NCBI GenBank assembly: GCA_029262815.1
Contig: JAJCYS010000049.1
Location: forward strand, 1-64,000
DNA: 64,000 bases
Source of the DNA: Deltaproteobacteria bacterium
GTDB lineage: Bacteria > Bdellovibrionota > JAJCYS01
Reading direction: 5' to 3'
Part shown: positions 10,286 to 19,784 of the stretch, in pieces
Numbering within the stretch: the first letter of the stretch is position 1
Layout of the letters: every line of letters begins with the position of its first letter
Notes under the pieces: model-generated
What the model saw: only the letters and a program-made list of their open reading frames with translations
Databases searched by the model: none
Told to the model about the DNA's origin: nothing
Made by a program: the position numbers and the translations under genes

Positions 10286-11640
10286 GAGAATAGTCTCAAG
10301 AGACGTTGGAAGAGTTCATTAGGCAAAGCTAACGAAATTAGTACAATCGTCATTACGGGTATGCTCAAGAAAATAAGCACTTTTTTGAGATAAGGTAACC
10401 AGAGTCGTTCCCGCTCAATAAACCCTTGATAGATGGGGTCTCGAAAGAGAGCACATACAAAGACGATGGCTGTGAGCATGCCGAAAAAAGGGAGTAAAAT
10501 ATTGCTTGAAATATAATCTAAGTTGTCAAAAGGTGTGCCGCGCCACCATTTGATATGGCTCCAAAGGTTCATACTTAGAACGGTTACGACGCCTAATAAA
10601 GCGATTAAGACTGTCGAAATTATGGTAGCGCGTGTTCGGTGGCTCTCTTGGCGCTCGCCACAGAGAGTGAAGATCATAACTTCCATGACAGAGATGGAGG
10701 ATGTGAGGCAAGCAATAAAAACAGCTAAATAAAAGAGAAAAGATACGATTGTTCCACCAGGCATAAGTTTGAAGATATTGGGTAAGACATCAAAGATAAG
10801 TGTCGGGCCCGCAGCAGGAGAGACCCCAAATTTTTCCGTGAAGCTGAAAATCACCACACCCATTGCAAGCGCAATCAACGTGTCACACAGTCCAACCCAA
10901 ATCGCACTTCGAACAATCGGGACTTCTTTTTTGAGATAGGCACCATAGGTGAGAGCAATGCCAAATCCAATTCCAATGGAGAAAAATGCGTGACCTAATG
11001 CAGTTCGAATATCGTCCACGTGAAATTCTGAACCGCGAAATGCAAACATAAACTCAATGCTTTTAGACATGTCCCCTTTTGCATAGGCGAAGTAGAATAG
11101 TCCGATGAGGATTAAACCAAGTATGGGCATCATAAAAAGACAAAATCGCTCGATGCCATTTTTGATACCTTTTAATAAGATGAGCATGTTGATCACCATA
11201 ATGGCTAAATGGTAAGCCAATAGCTCCCATGGGCTTGCATTTAGAGTGGCAAAGTAAGAAGCCAGGTTAACCTCATAGCCTAAGAGTGCGAACGTGCTTT
11301 GGATTAAGTAACAAAGGACCCAGCCAGAGATCACACTGTAGAAACTCATGATAATCCAGCATGTAACGAAGGGAATCCACCCTAGCCAACCCATCAGTTT
11401 GCTCCCTGTTATTTCTAAGAGAGCTAAGTTAGGGGGTTGATTGCTGCCTTTGCCCACGCTCATCTCTGCAATGAGGAGAGGAATGGCGACTAAAAATATG
11501 CAGATGAGATAAAAGAGGACGAAATATCCGCCTCCGTTTTGTCCTGCTAAGTAGGGAAATTTCCAGATGTTGCCTAAGCCGACTGCTGAGCCTATTAGCG
11601 CGAGCAAGAAGCCGATACGTGTGCCAAACGTCGATCTCAT
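10282..11640 (-). CDS. Sodium-dependent (NSS/SNF family) transporter
   Basis: TRIGFLLALIGSAVGLGNIWKFPYLAGQNGGGYF hallmark; multiple TM helices; start refined to MRSTFGTRIGF. Confidence 0.92.
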   Translation of the reverse strand: MRSTFGTRIGFLLALIGSAVGLGNIWKFPYLAGQNGGGYFVLFYLICIFLVAIPLLIAEMSVGKGSNQPPNLALLEITGSKLMGWLGWIPFVTCWIIMSFYSVISGWVLCYLIQSTFALLGYEVNLASYFATLNASPWELLAYHLAIMVINMLILLKGIKNGIERFCLFMMPILGLILIGLFYFAYAKGDMSKSIEFMFAFRGSEFHVDDIRTALGHAFFSIGIGFGIALTYGAYLKKEVPIVRSAIWVGLCDTLIALAMGVVIFSFTEKFGVSPAAGPTLIFDVLPNIFKLMPGGTIVSFLFYLAVFIACLTSSISVMEVMIFTLCGERQESHRTRATIISTVLIALLGVVTVLSMNLWSHIKWWRGTPFDNLDYISSNILLPFFGMLTAIVFVCALFRDPIYQGFIERERLWLPYLKKVLIFLSIPVMTIVLISLALPNELFQRLLRLFS

Positions 11641-11773
11641 GATGTTGTCCCCCTTAGATCTGATAAAAGTATAGCATAGGGGTTTTTGCAACATGTTGAA
11701 ATGAAAGAGGCTTAATGTGTTTGACAAGGTTATTAAGGAAGGTGTAGGATGAGTTTACTTTTTCTTAAAGAGT

Positions 11774-11850
<77 letters not shown>

Positions 11851-11965
11851 AAGCATTCGGCTTATTAGCCGAATATCCGTAATCACTACATTTAATCCAA
11901 ATTCAATTGCACCATCAAGACTCGTCTGCCTTATTCCGATGTGTAGGGGAAGAGGTTTTTAACGG

Positions 11966-13060
11966 GTGATAGTTACGTGGATCAAAAGGGGTTTGCTTAT
12001 TCTTTTCGGATTTTTATGCCTTGTTATACTTCTTGTGGGTGCAGCTATGGGGTATCGAGTCTACCACCAAGCTCAACTTGAGAAGTTACTACATATTGAT
12101 ACGACTCATGGCATTCAAGAAAATGTGGCCATTGAAATAAATGGCGTATCTCAATGGCTAAATATCCGAGGCCACAACATCACAAACCCCATTCTACTGT
12201 TCATCCATGGAGGGCCTGGCAAGCCAGAAGTTCCGTACTTGCATTTGTTCCAACAGCAACTTGAGCGCAGGGTGACTGTTGTGCACTGGGAGCAACGTGG
12301 GGCAGGGCGATCATATAGTGATGAGCTTGATCTCTCAACGTTGACGCTGGAACAGTTTATTTCTGATGGAATTCAGGTGATTGATTATTTGAGAGCGCGA
12401 TTTGTAGTGCCAAAGGTATTTGTCATGGGACATTCATGGGGGTCAATTTTGGGATTGCATTTGAGTCGGCAGCACCCTGAAGGGATCCAAGCCTATTTCG
12501 GAATGGGGCAAGCCAGCAACTTCGTGGAAAGTCTAAGAGAGGGGTATCGATTTTTACTTAAGAAAGCAAGCAATGAGGGGATGTCTAAAGCTTTGTCGGA
12601 ATTAAAGGCAGTGGGGGAGCCTCCGTATACCTTTGATCAGATGTTGGTGTATTACAAATGGTTGATGCATTTTGGAGGAGAGGTCTATGGCCAACAAAAC
12701 TATTATGGGGTCATTTTGGAATCATTTATGTCTCCGATCTATTCGTTAAAAGATCACCAACGTTGGGCAGCAGGGATGACGATTTCAGCTCGGACTTTTT
12801 TTGATGAAATCTTGAGTACCAATTTGATGGAAGAGATTCCGTCGCTTGATGTGCCCGTGGTTTTTTTGTTAGGGCGGCATGATTACAATACGTCTTCACG
12901 GTTAGCGTCAGATTATTTTGAAGTAATGGTTTCGCCCAAAAAGCAATTGATTTGGTATGAAAAGTCCGCCCACAGTCCCAATCTTGAAGAACCAGAACGG
13001 TTCCAGCAGGATGTGGCTCGTTTAATTCATGAGCTTAAGCCAAAAGCGCCTCAACCCTAA
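11966..13060 (+). CDS. Alpha/beta hydrolase (proline iminopeptidase-like)
   Basis: FIHGGPGKPEVPYLH, WEQRGAGRSY, GHSWGSILGL nucleophile elbow, C-terminal HSPNLEEPERF; GTG start. Confidence 0.88.
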   Translation: MIVTWIKRGLLILFGFLCLVILLVGAAMGYRVYHQAQLEKLLHIDTTHGIQENVAIEINGVSQWLNIRGHNITNPILLFIHGGPGKPEVPYLHLFQQQLERRVTVVHWEQRGAGRSYSDELDLSTLTLEQFISDGIQVIDYLRARFVVPKVFVMGHSWGSILGLHLSRQHPEGIQAYFGMGQASNFVESLREGYRFLLKKASNEGMSKALSELKAVGEPPYTFDQMLVYYKWLMHFGGEVYGQQNYYGVILESFMSPIYSLKDHQRWAAGMTISARTFFDEILSTNLMEEIPSLDVPVVFLLGRHDYNTSSRLASDYFEVMVSPKKQLIWYEKSAHSPNLEEPERFQQDVARLIHELKPKAPQP

Positions 13061-13082
13061 TTGGCCCAAAGGGGGTTCCAAA

Positions 13083-13132
13083 GGGTCATCGTGAACTTCT
13101 CGCAAAGGGTCATAGGGTCATCGTGAACTTCT
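13083..13132 (+). repeat. 18-bp direct repeat pair GGGTCATCGTGAACTTCT
   Basis: Exact copies at 13083-13100 and 13115-13132. Confidence 0.85.
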
Positions 13133-13138
13133 TGGCCA

Positions 13139-13954
13139 CTAAGGGACCTGATTTAGAGACCAATCGTAGGGCAAGTATTTTATTTTTGGCTTGATGGCAG
13201 ATTTCATGATGGTTTGAATATGGAGTGCAGACAGATAAAGTTTTAAAAAATCAAATAGAGCCCCTTTTTGTGTGAAGTCTTCTTTGAACCATTTGAATAT
13301 CATCGAAACATGTAAGGTATGTGTTTTTGCGTTGTAGGTATTCTTCAGTGGGTTGGCCAAAAAAGCTTTGCCAGCGGACGTGAGTTGTGAGTCCAGTGTT
13401 TTTTCTAAATAAGCCACAGGTTGGAGCTTGGGACAACTTTTTGCAGCGCAAACGAGCGCAAAATGAACACGAGGCTCTGTGTGTTTTTTTCTCAGCCAGG
13501 TATGTTCGATCTCGTTTAAACTTCGGGGTTTGCCTAAAAGCGAAAATGTTACAGTTTTGTTCTTATAAGTATATGACGTGATATCCCACTGGCGGGATCC
13601 CTTTTTCCAGAAATTGATTTTCTGAAAAAAAGTCGTAGATAGTTTACTACCAATGTCTCTGATGGATGAAATGTCAGGATAAAAATCGCTGATTAATTTT
13701 AATGTGAAAGCGTTGTACGCATTGATTAAAAAAGCAATTTGAGCCTGAGTGTTCCACCCCTCAAATTCGTTCAATGAAATAGACTCAAGGTGTCCTAGGT
13801 ATGCATCAAGCTGGCTGGCATTCTGTTGGACAATTCGATAATCAACACTGGCGTTTTGGACGCTGTTTGATAGAATTTGAGTCCAAGCTGAATGATCAAA
13901 CCCATACGTGGGAATACATACAAAATAAAAGAGGGTCAGTAGGTTTCTGTGCAT
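13139..13954 (-). CDS. DUF547-like protein with signal peptide
   Basis: LINAYNAFTLKLI, LNEIEHTWLR, PRVHFALVCAAKSCPKL typical of DUF547. Confidence 0.85.
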   Translation of the reverse strand: MHRNLLTLFYFVCIPTYGFDHSAWTQILSNSVQNASVDYRIVQQNASQLDAYLGHLESISLNEFEGWNTQAQIAFLINAYNAFTLKLISDFYPDISSIRDIGSKLSTTFFQKINFWKKGSRQWDITSYTYKNKTVTFSLLGKPRSLNEIEHTWLRKKHTEPRVHFALVCAAKSCPKLQPVAYLEKTLDSQLTSAGKAFLANPLKNTYNAKTHTLHVSMIFKWFKEDFTQKGALFDFLKLYLSALHIQTIMKSAIKPKIKYLPYDWSLNQVP

Positions 13955-13988
13955 GATTTTATTATAATGAGGTCATCGAGGGGGATAC

Positions 13989-14528
13989 ATGGTTAAAAGT
14001 ATTTTTTATTTTTTTCTGCTCTGTTGTCTGTGCTTGGTAACTGGATGTGCATCACATAAAACTCATAACCGAATCGATGCTGAGGCGACCTTGGTCAATG
14101 GGGCAGGTCTTAAGATTGGAACTATACAGTTAAGCAACGTAGCGGGTGGCGTTAAAATCAAGGCACATGTGTCTCAATTATCACCTGGGCTGCATGGGTT
14201 TCATATTCACGAAAAAGGCGTTTGTGAAGGCCCGGCATTTAAATCAGCTGGCGGACATTTTAATCCTATGGGTCATGAGCATGGCACCCATAACCCACGA
14301 GGGTTTCATATGGGGGATTTGCCTAATTTAGAAATTAATGCTCAAGGAGAAGGTAATCTCACGTTTCTGATCAAAAGTGCGTCTCTAAAAAATGGTGGAG
14401 GACAATCGCTCTTAAAAGAAGGTGGCACAGCTTTTATTATTCATAAAAATCCGGACGATTATGTCTCTTCACCTTCAGGCAATGCTGGATCCCGAATCGG
14501 CTGTGGTGTCATCAAAAGTACTTTATGA
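13989..14528 (+). CDS. sodC: Cu/Zn superoxide dismutase family lipoprotein
   Basis: Lipobox LVTGC; GLHGFHIHEKGVCEG, GGHFNPMGHEHGTHNPRGFHMGDLPN, GNAGSRIGCGVI. Confidence 0.93.
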   Translation: MVKSIFYFFLLCCLCLVTGCASHKTHNRIDAEATLVNGAGLKIGTIQLSNVAGGVKIKAHVSQLSPGLHGFHIHEKGVCEGPAFKSAGGHFNPMGHEHGTHNPRGFHMGDLPNLEINAQGEGNLTFLIKSASLKNGGGQSLLKEGGTAFIIHKNPDDYVSSPSGNAGSRIGCGVIKSTL

Positions 14529-15076
14529 AACGATTAATCCCAAATATCTTGACGATTTTAAGACTGATGCTCATTCCACTGGTTGTTTATTTCTCCGAAT
14601 ACAATCGGGTGATCGTTGCATTTGCGTTGTTTAGCTTTGCTGCTTTGACTGATTTTTTTGATGGATACCTGTCCAGATTGTGGGGTGTCGAAAGTGAATT
14701 CGGGGCGCTTTGGGACCCGGTGGCGGATAAAGTGCTGGTGATGGTATTTTTCATTTATTTTTATATAAAACAATTTTTGGGTTGGTATCTTGTCTTTTTT
14801 GTTTGTCTACGTGATCTTCTATTGATCTGCTGTATTCCTATTTTAAAACAATGGTTTGGAATTGAATTTAATACCAAACCTATTTTTATGACCAAACTCT
14901 CATCCTCAGTCAACATGGTACTTGTTTCTATGATATTCTTTAATAATTACAAAGAGATACCAAACTTCATTATTGTATGGGTCTCTTATTTAGCATTAAT
15001 TCTCTGCCTAGCGACATTTGTACGGTTTTTAAGCTTTGTGCCAATGCTCATCAGGGGCCGGAATCTGTCCGAATAA
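14525..15076 (+). CDS. pgsA: CDP-alcohol phosphatidyltransferase (PgsA-like)
   Basis: LTDFFDGYLSRLWGVESEFGALWDPVADK matches the DG-(x)2-AR-(x)8-G-(x)3-D-(x)3-D motif family; 4-bp overlap with sodC. Confidence 0.85.
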   Translation: MKRLIPNILTILRLMLIPLVVYFSEYNRVIVAFALFSFAALTDFFDGYLSRLWGVESEFGALWDPVADKVLVMVFFIYFYIKQFLGWYLVFFVCLRDLLLICCIPILKQWFGIEFNTKPIFMTKLSSSVNMVLVSMIFFNNYKEIPNFIIVWVSYLALILCLATFVRFLSFVPMLIRGRNLSE

Positions 15077-15162
15077 TGCTTTTTTGCAATTTCTAGAGCC
15101 TTCTAAGATGTCCATAGTGTATAGTGGATGTGTATTTGTTGAACTTAAAATAAGGAGTGGAC

Positions 15163-15366
15163 ATGGCTGCACAAAAAGGGAACAAAGAAATGTTGGTTGT
15201 GGGAACCAAGGTGAAAAATTACCTGAAAGAAAAGGGATGCAATACATCTGGCGATGCGATGGAAGGTCTAAACATGATTGTGTATTGGTATTTAGATCAA
15301 GCTGCAGCACGTGCTCAAGCCAACGGAAGGAAAACAGTTAGAAATCACGATTTTCTAGCAATGTAA
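15163..15366 (+). CDS. Bacterial histone-fold DNA-binding protein (67 aa)
   Basis: MAAQKGNKEMLVVGTKVKNYLKEKGCNTSGDAMEGLNMIVYWYLDQAAARAQANGRKTVRNHDFLAM; GRKTVxxxD as in archaeal histones; AAGGAG SD upstream of ATG 15163. Confidence 0.82.
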   Translation: MAAQKGNKEMLVVGTKVKNYLKEKGCNTSGDAMEGLNMIVYWYLDQAAARAQANGRKTVRNHDFLAM

Positions 15367-15373
15367 ATTCTTT

Positions 15374-15414
15374 ACGCAGAGTGAGTCCAAAACGGCTCAC
15401 TCTGCGTTTTTTTT
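15374..15414 (+). terminator. Rho-independent terminator after histone-like gene
   Basis: ACGCAGAGTGAG tccaaaacgg CTCACTCTGCGT followed by T-tract. Confidence 0.93.
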
Positions 15415-15417
15415 GTC

Positions 15418-16047
15418 ATGGAAGGCTATGCTGAGCTTCGAACCCGGATGGTTGATACGCAGCTCAGGCTGCGTGACATTTCAGACCCCTTGGTGCTTGA
15501 GGCGATGGCAAGCGTGCCACGTCATGAGTTCGTCCCTGACCACCTCAAACGTCTGGCGTATCAAGATGGTCCACTGCCTATCGGGCATGGGCAAACAATC
15601 TCGCAGCCTTATATCGTCGCTTTAAGCCTTCAACTGTTAGAGCTAAAGCCAGAATTTAAAGTTCTTGAAGTAGGTACTGGATCTGGATATGAAGCCGCTG
15701 TTCTATCAAAAATAGTGGCATCCGTGAGCTCGATTGAGTTAATTCCAGAGCTCGGATCGAATGCTCAAGATATATTAAAGAAATTAAAATACCATGTGTT
15801 GATTCGAATAGGTGACGGTCATCAAGGTTGGCCAGAACAAGCTCCATTTGATGCCATAGTAGTTTCAGCCGCGGGTACACACATTCCTGAAGCATTAAAA
15901 TTACAACTCAAAACAGGCGGCCGGATGGTTATTCCAGTAGAGTCTGGGCCTGATCAACAACTCGTACTGATACATAAGCAATCTGAAGATTACTATTCTG
16001 AGGTGCCAGTGGCCCCGGTACGTTTTGTGCCGCTTAGACGTGGTTAA
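15418..16047 (+). CDS. pcm: Protein-L-isoaspartate O-methyltransferase
   Basis: MVDTQLRLRDI, VPRHEFVP, GQTISQPYIVA, VLEVGTGSGYEAAVL. Confidence 0.93.
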   Translation: MEGYAELRTRMVDTQLRLRDISDPLVLEAMASVPRHEFVPDHLKRLAYQDGPLPIGHGQTISQPYIVALSLQLLELKPEFKVLEVGTGSGYEAAVLSKIVASVSSIELIPELGSNAQDILKKLKYHVLIRIGDGHQGWPEQAPFDAIVVSAAGTHIPEALKLQLKTGGRMVIPVESGPDQQLVLIHKQSEDYYSEVPVAPVRFVPLRRG

Positions 16048-16319
16048 TCGGTGCTTTTACGGCAGCCACATTTATTACAAAGACAGTTATAGAGCCAAGA
16101 GAAAATCAATCCGCCTAACCCGCCATCAATAAATCCATATCCAAATCCGATGAAGCTACCCAGGGGACTAATGATATATCCTCTGTAGAGGCTGCTTAAA
16201 GGTTCGAAGGGAAGGCCTGAACTGCCATCAAACGCAATAATCCACCAAGTCAGGATAAATAGCCCAAACCCCCAGAAAAGTGCGCACGTGATTGTGAATG
16301 CTTTGATGTTAAGTTGCAT
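16044..16319 (-). CDS. Small conserved membrane protein (often annotated holin-like)
   Basis: MQLNIKAFTITCALFWGFGLFILTWW...YRGYIISPLGSFIGFGYGFIDGGLGGLIFSWLYN; GGAGGT SD before ATG at 16319. Confidence 0.65.
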   Translation of the reverse strand: MQLNIKAFTITCALFWGFGLFILTWWIIAFDGSSGLPFEPLSSLYRGYIISPLGSFIGFGYGFIDGGLGGLIFSWLYNCLCNKCGCRKSTD

Positions 16320-16467
16320 ATTTACCTCCATGTAACTTGTGTTTAAATCTACTCCAAAAATATCATCTATTTTGATTGGCTGCAAAAATAAGAAACCGTT
16401 TTGACCTGTGACGACGACGAGAGCCAGGGCACTTGTGCCCCGGTTTGACGAAATAATCTACTTTGTA

Positions 16468-17187
16468 TTAAAGCACTTTAGGAATTGTCGAATGGTTTGC
16501 CAACGAGAGTTGTGATTGCCCCAAGTTAGATCTGTGTATATATCCTAGTTGTTGAAGGGCCTCTAAAACTTCTTTCGATTTTTTGTGAGGCTTGATGAGA
16601 ATTAAGGCTTCTTTATTGATACGCATATCGATATTAAAAGTTCTCAATATGAAGTCTCGAATCAGTTTTTTCATTTCATTCCGAGAAATCTCTAGGTCAT
16701 CTGCTGCAGCGTGAGCTGCCTGCTCTTCAGTACGTGTGGGATGGGGGACAAGATGCATGCGATTTTGAATTGAATCTAAGATCGGAAATGAATCCGCAAA
16801 AACTTGTGCGACTTCAACCCCGAATGTATATCGGTAGATTTGATCAAGAGACATTTTGAAATCAATAGCATGATGCGTACGCTCTTTGTAATCAAGCGTA
16901 TGGTCCATAAATGCGTAAAGATCTAGATCGCTCTTAGGTTCAGGTAAATAGCCGTAGGAAAAATGGGTTCGACTACCAAAAAATGCAATGGTTTCGATGT
17001 AAGGTTGGCTTTGTATAAAGGCGAGTAAATTTTGAAAATTGTCTTCTGAAACACCTATAGGTAAGGGTACGACTAAGTCAGACAAATGGAGTAGGGTATG
17101 GCGTACAGGTGGACTTGCTTCATTTGGTGATGCATAAGAATGTGTTATAGACAGGATTCCGATAGAAACAAAGGCTAAGATTCGCAT
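16468..17187 (-). CDS. Putatively exported nucleotidyltransferase-fold protein
   Basis: FFGSRTHFSYGYLPEPKSDLDLYAFMD (GSR...SDLDL polymerase-beta-like motif); N-terminal MRILAFVSIGILSITHSYASP signal-like. Confidence 0.65.
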   Translation of the reverse strand: MRILAFVSIGILSITHSYASPNEASPPVRHTLLHLSDLVVPLPIGVSEDNFQNLLAFIQSQPYIETIAFFGSRTHFSYGYLPEPKSDLDLYAFMDHTLDYKERTHHAIDFKMSLDQIYRYTFGVEVAQVFADSFPILDSIQNRMHLVPHPTRTEEQAAHAAADDLEISRNEMKKLIRDFILRTFNIDMRINKEALILIKPHKKSKEVLEALQQLGYIHRSNLGQSQLSLANHSTIPKVL

Positions 17188-17312
17188 AGGGTAATCTTCT
17201 AACATAATATCAGCACCATAGTCTTGGCTGGATAGCTTAAAAAAACAATTGATCTTCATTAATTTTTATGTATAATTATAAATATAATCAATTTATATTA
17301 AGGAGTATACTA

Positions 17313-18170
17313 GTGAATTTATTAAGGAATTTAGGATTATCATGCCTTATGTTGGGATTAGTGGCCTGTGGCAGTGAAAAACCTGTTGTGAACCCAAATA
17401 ATCTGGTTAAAAAGCCAGACAACGTACAAAAGCAAGATTTAAAGGCAAATCCAGAACAAGCCATTAATAATGATGGAGGCCTTGAAAATAAAGATAATAA
17501 TGAGCAGTCCGACACCGTAGAAGCTGAGGTTCTCCAAGATGAGAATAAAGTTACTGATAAATCAAATAAAAATAAAATAGTAGAAGGACCCATCACACCT
17601 GAAGTTAAAGGTGTCGAAAATAAAAAAGGGGATGAGCTCAATCAACTAGGTGTTGCAACGGCTGAGCAGTATTTTCATAAAGCCGGATTAGGGGAACTTA
17701 AGTTTAAAGAAGTTGAAGGCAAAATAATCAGTCATTTTGTTACATATGGCCACTATGAATCTTATTTAAATAAGGCCTTTGAAAGAAAGAGCGTTTACCC
17801 CCTTAAGCTTAAATGGCGGGATAGAGTATTACCTGGTTATAAATTATTTATTGAAGCAAAGTACTTATTCTATCATCCAACAAAATCCCGCTATGTCACA
17901 CAAAACGAAGACAAAAAAAAGGAAAAAGTAGTTGGGGTCGCTCGATTTGGTGCAGACTTGTTTGCCGATTGGTTAAACTCACAGGTCATATCTGAAAAAA
18001 ATCCATATCATTTTGTGGGCCAATGGCAATGGCCTGCAGGCAGAGGTACCATATATAAAAAAGATAGTGATATATCACCTAGTTTTGCTAACTGGGATCT
18101 TGGGTTTCAAGTTGAGTATGTCAAAAATACTGAAACGAAAAACATATCAACCGACGAAGAAAAAAATTAG
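17313..18170 (+). CDS. Hypothetical lipoprotein
   Basis: GTG start after AAGGAG SD; lipobox LMLGLVACGSEK; low-complexity charged linker. Confidence 0.7.
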   Translation: MNLLRNLGLSCLMLGLVACGSEKPVVNPNNLVKKPDNVQKQDLKANPEQAINNDGGLENKDNNEQSDTVEAEVLQDENKVTDKSNKNKIVEGPITPEVKGVENKKGDELNQLGVATAEQYFHKAGLGELKFKEVEGKIISHFVTYGHYESYLNKAFERKSVYPLKLKWRDRVLPGYKLFIEAKYLFYHPTKSRYVTQNEDKKKEKVVGVARFGADLFADWLNSQVISEKNPYHFVGQWQWPAGRGTIYKKDSDISPSFANWDLGFQVEYVKNTETKNISTDEEKN

Positions 18171-18178
18171 GCAATGGG

Positions 18179-18793
18179 TTACTCTTTGCTTGGATGCAAT
18201 GTATCACTCAGTAGGTAACTCATGATGAGTTTCAGAAACAACACAGGGATGAACCACTCGAGGCTAGGAACAGCTGGCAGCCAATAGAAATTTATAAATA
18301 GGACTCCAAGAAAGAATATCGTGGCTACAGGCCGTTGTAGAGTAGGTGTGGCGGCTAAAATAGCACCTGTCGAGATAAGCAAATAACCATAGTAGGCACC
18401 CACATATCCCCAATCCATGTCATAAAACAACCAGCTGATGGCTAGAATATGTAAACCGTGTACAGCCACAAATCCAAAATGGTGATAGGCTTCCTGCGAG
18501 GACCTATGCCACCATCGTTTGGCGGAGTTTGTGACGTTACAAATGGCCCCCCCGACGACATCCCAACAAATGAAAACTCCCAGTACGATCTGTAGCGTAC
18601 TCCATGACAATTCGCGATGTCTCACGTAGGCAAACCAAGCCCCCACAAAAACCAATGAAATGAAATATTGTAAAACAAGCTCAATGGGTGAGGCTTTCGG
18701 GCCGCTGATTCGATCTATGATGCCTCGAAAACCGGATTTTGGTTTTAGTGCTGCCATGACCTTCAGTGTATCAAATTTAACCTCAATCGTCAT
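18179..18793 (-). CDS. Hypothetical multi-pass membrane protein
   Basis: ORF with several hydrophobic segments. Confidence 0.65.
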   Translation of the reverse strand: MTIEVKFDTLKVMAALKPKSGFRGIIDRISGPKASPIELVLQYFISLVFVGAWFAYVRHRELSWSTLQIVLGVFICWDVVGGAICNVTNSAKRWWHRSSQEAYHHFGFVAVHGLHILAISWLFYDMDWGYVGAYYGYLLISTGAILAATPTLQRPVATIFFLGVLFINFYWLPAVPSLEWFIPVLFLKLIMSYLLSDTLHPSKE

Positions 18794-18841
18794 AGATGGG
18801 GAGGCCCGATTCCTTTTTTGTCACTCACGACAAACGAGTGT

Positions 18842-19564
18842 TTAAACCTTATGGATAAACTTTTCAAAAGCCTCGTTGACAAGTTCTGGCTGTTCTAGGT
18901 TTACGAGGTGTGCAGCATTGGGGACTCGAATGAGCGTACTTTGGGGCATCGCACTGTGCATATCTTCAGCAGCTTGAGCGGGCATGACCATATCAAGATC
19001 GGCCTGGATGATGAGACAGGGTTTTTTGAAATCTTTTAGGACATGCATGCGATCTGGGCGTTGAGCCATAGCTTCTAGGGCCCAAACAAGTGCCTGATCA
19101 GGGATATTTTCATCTAGTACCAGTTCTTTGAGTTGAGGTTTTGACTCTATGGTTTCAGTTGTCAATAGCATTGAAAGCATTGATTGGGGTTCGAAACCGC
19201 TAGTTTGAATAGTATTAATCATTTGTTGTCGGGTCTGTTTGATCGAATTTGAGTCAGCGTAAGGGTGTGTGCTGACCAGGACCAGTCCAGCTACTCGATC
19301 TGGGTGTCGTTCGGCCAAGGCCAAGGCTACATATCCACCCATCGAAAATCCACCCACGATAGCCTCAGACGCACCATGGTCATCAAGGGTCTGACACATA
19401 TCATCTGCAAGATCTTCAATGCTGAAGGGTGACCCTTCAGCTGAGAATCCTCTTAGATCTGGCGCAATCACCTGCGTCACTGAGCTCAAGTAGGTAATTT
19501 GTGGGGTCCACATATTATGGGTCAAAGGAAACCCATGAATCAGGAGTAAAGGTTTTGATGCCAT
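18842..19564 (-). CDS. Alpha/beta fold hydrolase
   Basis: LLIHGFPLTHNMW, DLRGF, GGFSMGGYVALALA, PNAAHLVNLEQPE. Confidence 0.9.
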   Translation of the reverse strand: MASKPLLLIHGFPLTHNMWTPQITYLSSVTQVIAPDLRGFSAEGSPFSIEDLADDMCQTLDDHGASEAIVGGFSMGGYVALALAERHPDRVAGLVLVSTHPYADSNSIKQTRQQMINTIQTSGFEPQSMLSMLLTTETIESKPQLKELVLDENIPDQALVWALEAMAQRPDRMHVLKDFKKPCLIIQADLDMVMPAQAAEDMHSAMPQSTLIRVPNAAHLVNLEQPELVNEAFEKFIHKV

Positions 19565-19650
19565 GGACTCTAGTGTACTAAACCCCGTCTCAAAAATAAC
19601 TGTAATTCCGATTGGTTTGCATGCCTAGCATGAAACATTCGTAGGGTTCT

Positions 19651-19718
19651 AGGGCGTGTCTTCATAATGGAGTCGTTGCGAAGAAATTGAGATAGAATCC
19701 ATTATGAAGACACGCCCT
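19651..19718. repeat. 21-bp perfect inverted repeat
   Basis: AGGGCGTGTCTTCATAATGGA (19651-19671) / TCCATTATGAAGACACGCCCT (19698-19718). Confidence 0.93.
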
Positions 19719-19784
19719 GGTAAAAGTCTCTGTTTTCTGATTCAATAGGGATCACATTTTTTGAATTATTTGGAGTAAACAGGT

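Noticed and set aside
13083-13132. Direct repeat considered as a CRISPR start
   Set aside because: Only two 18-bp units with a 14-nt gap; no array or cas genes
15036-15341. 101-aa plus-strand ORF across the histone gene
   Set aside because: Different frame; the histone frame has SD, motif support and terminator
16427-16440. GGGCACTTGTGCCC hairpin as a terminator
   Set aside because: Too short and no T-tract on either strand
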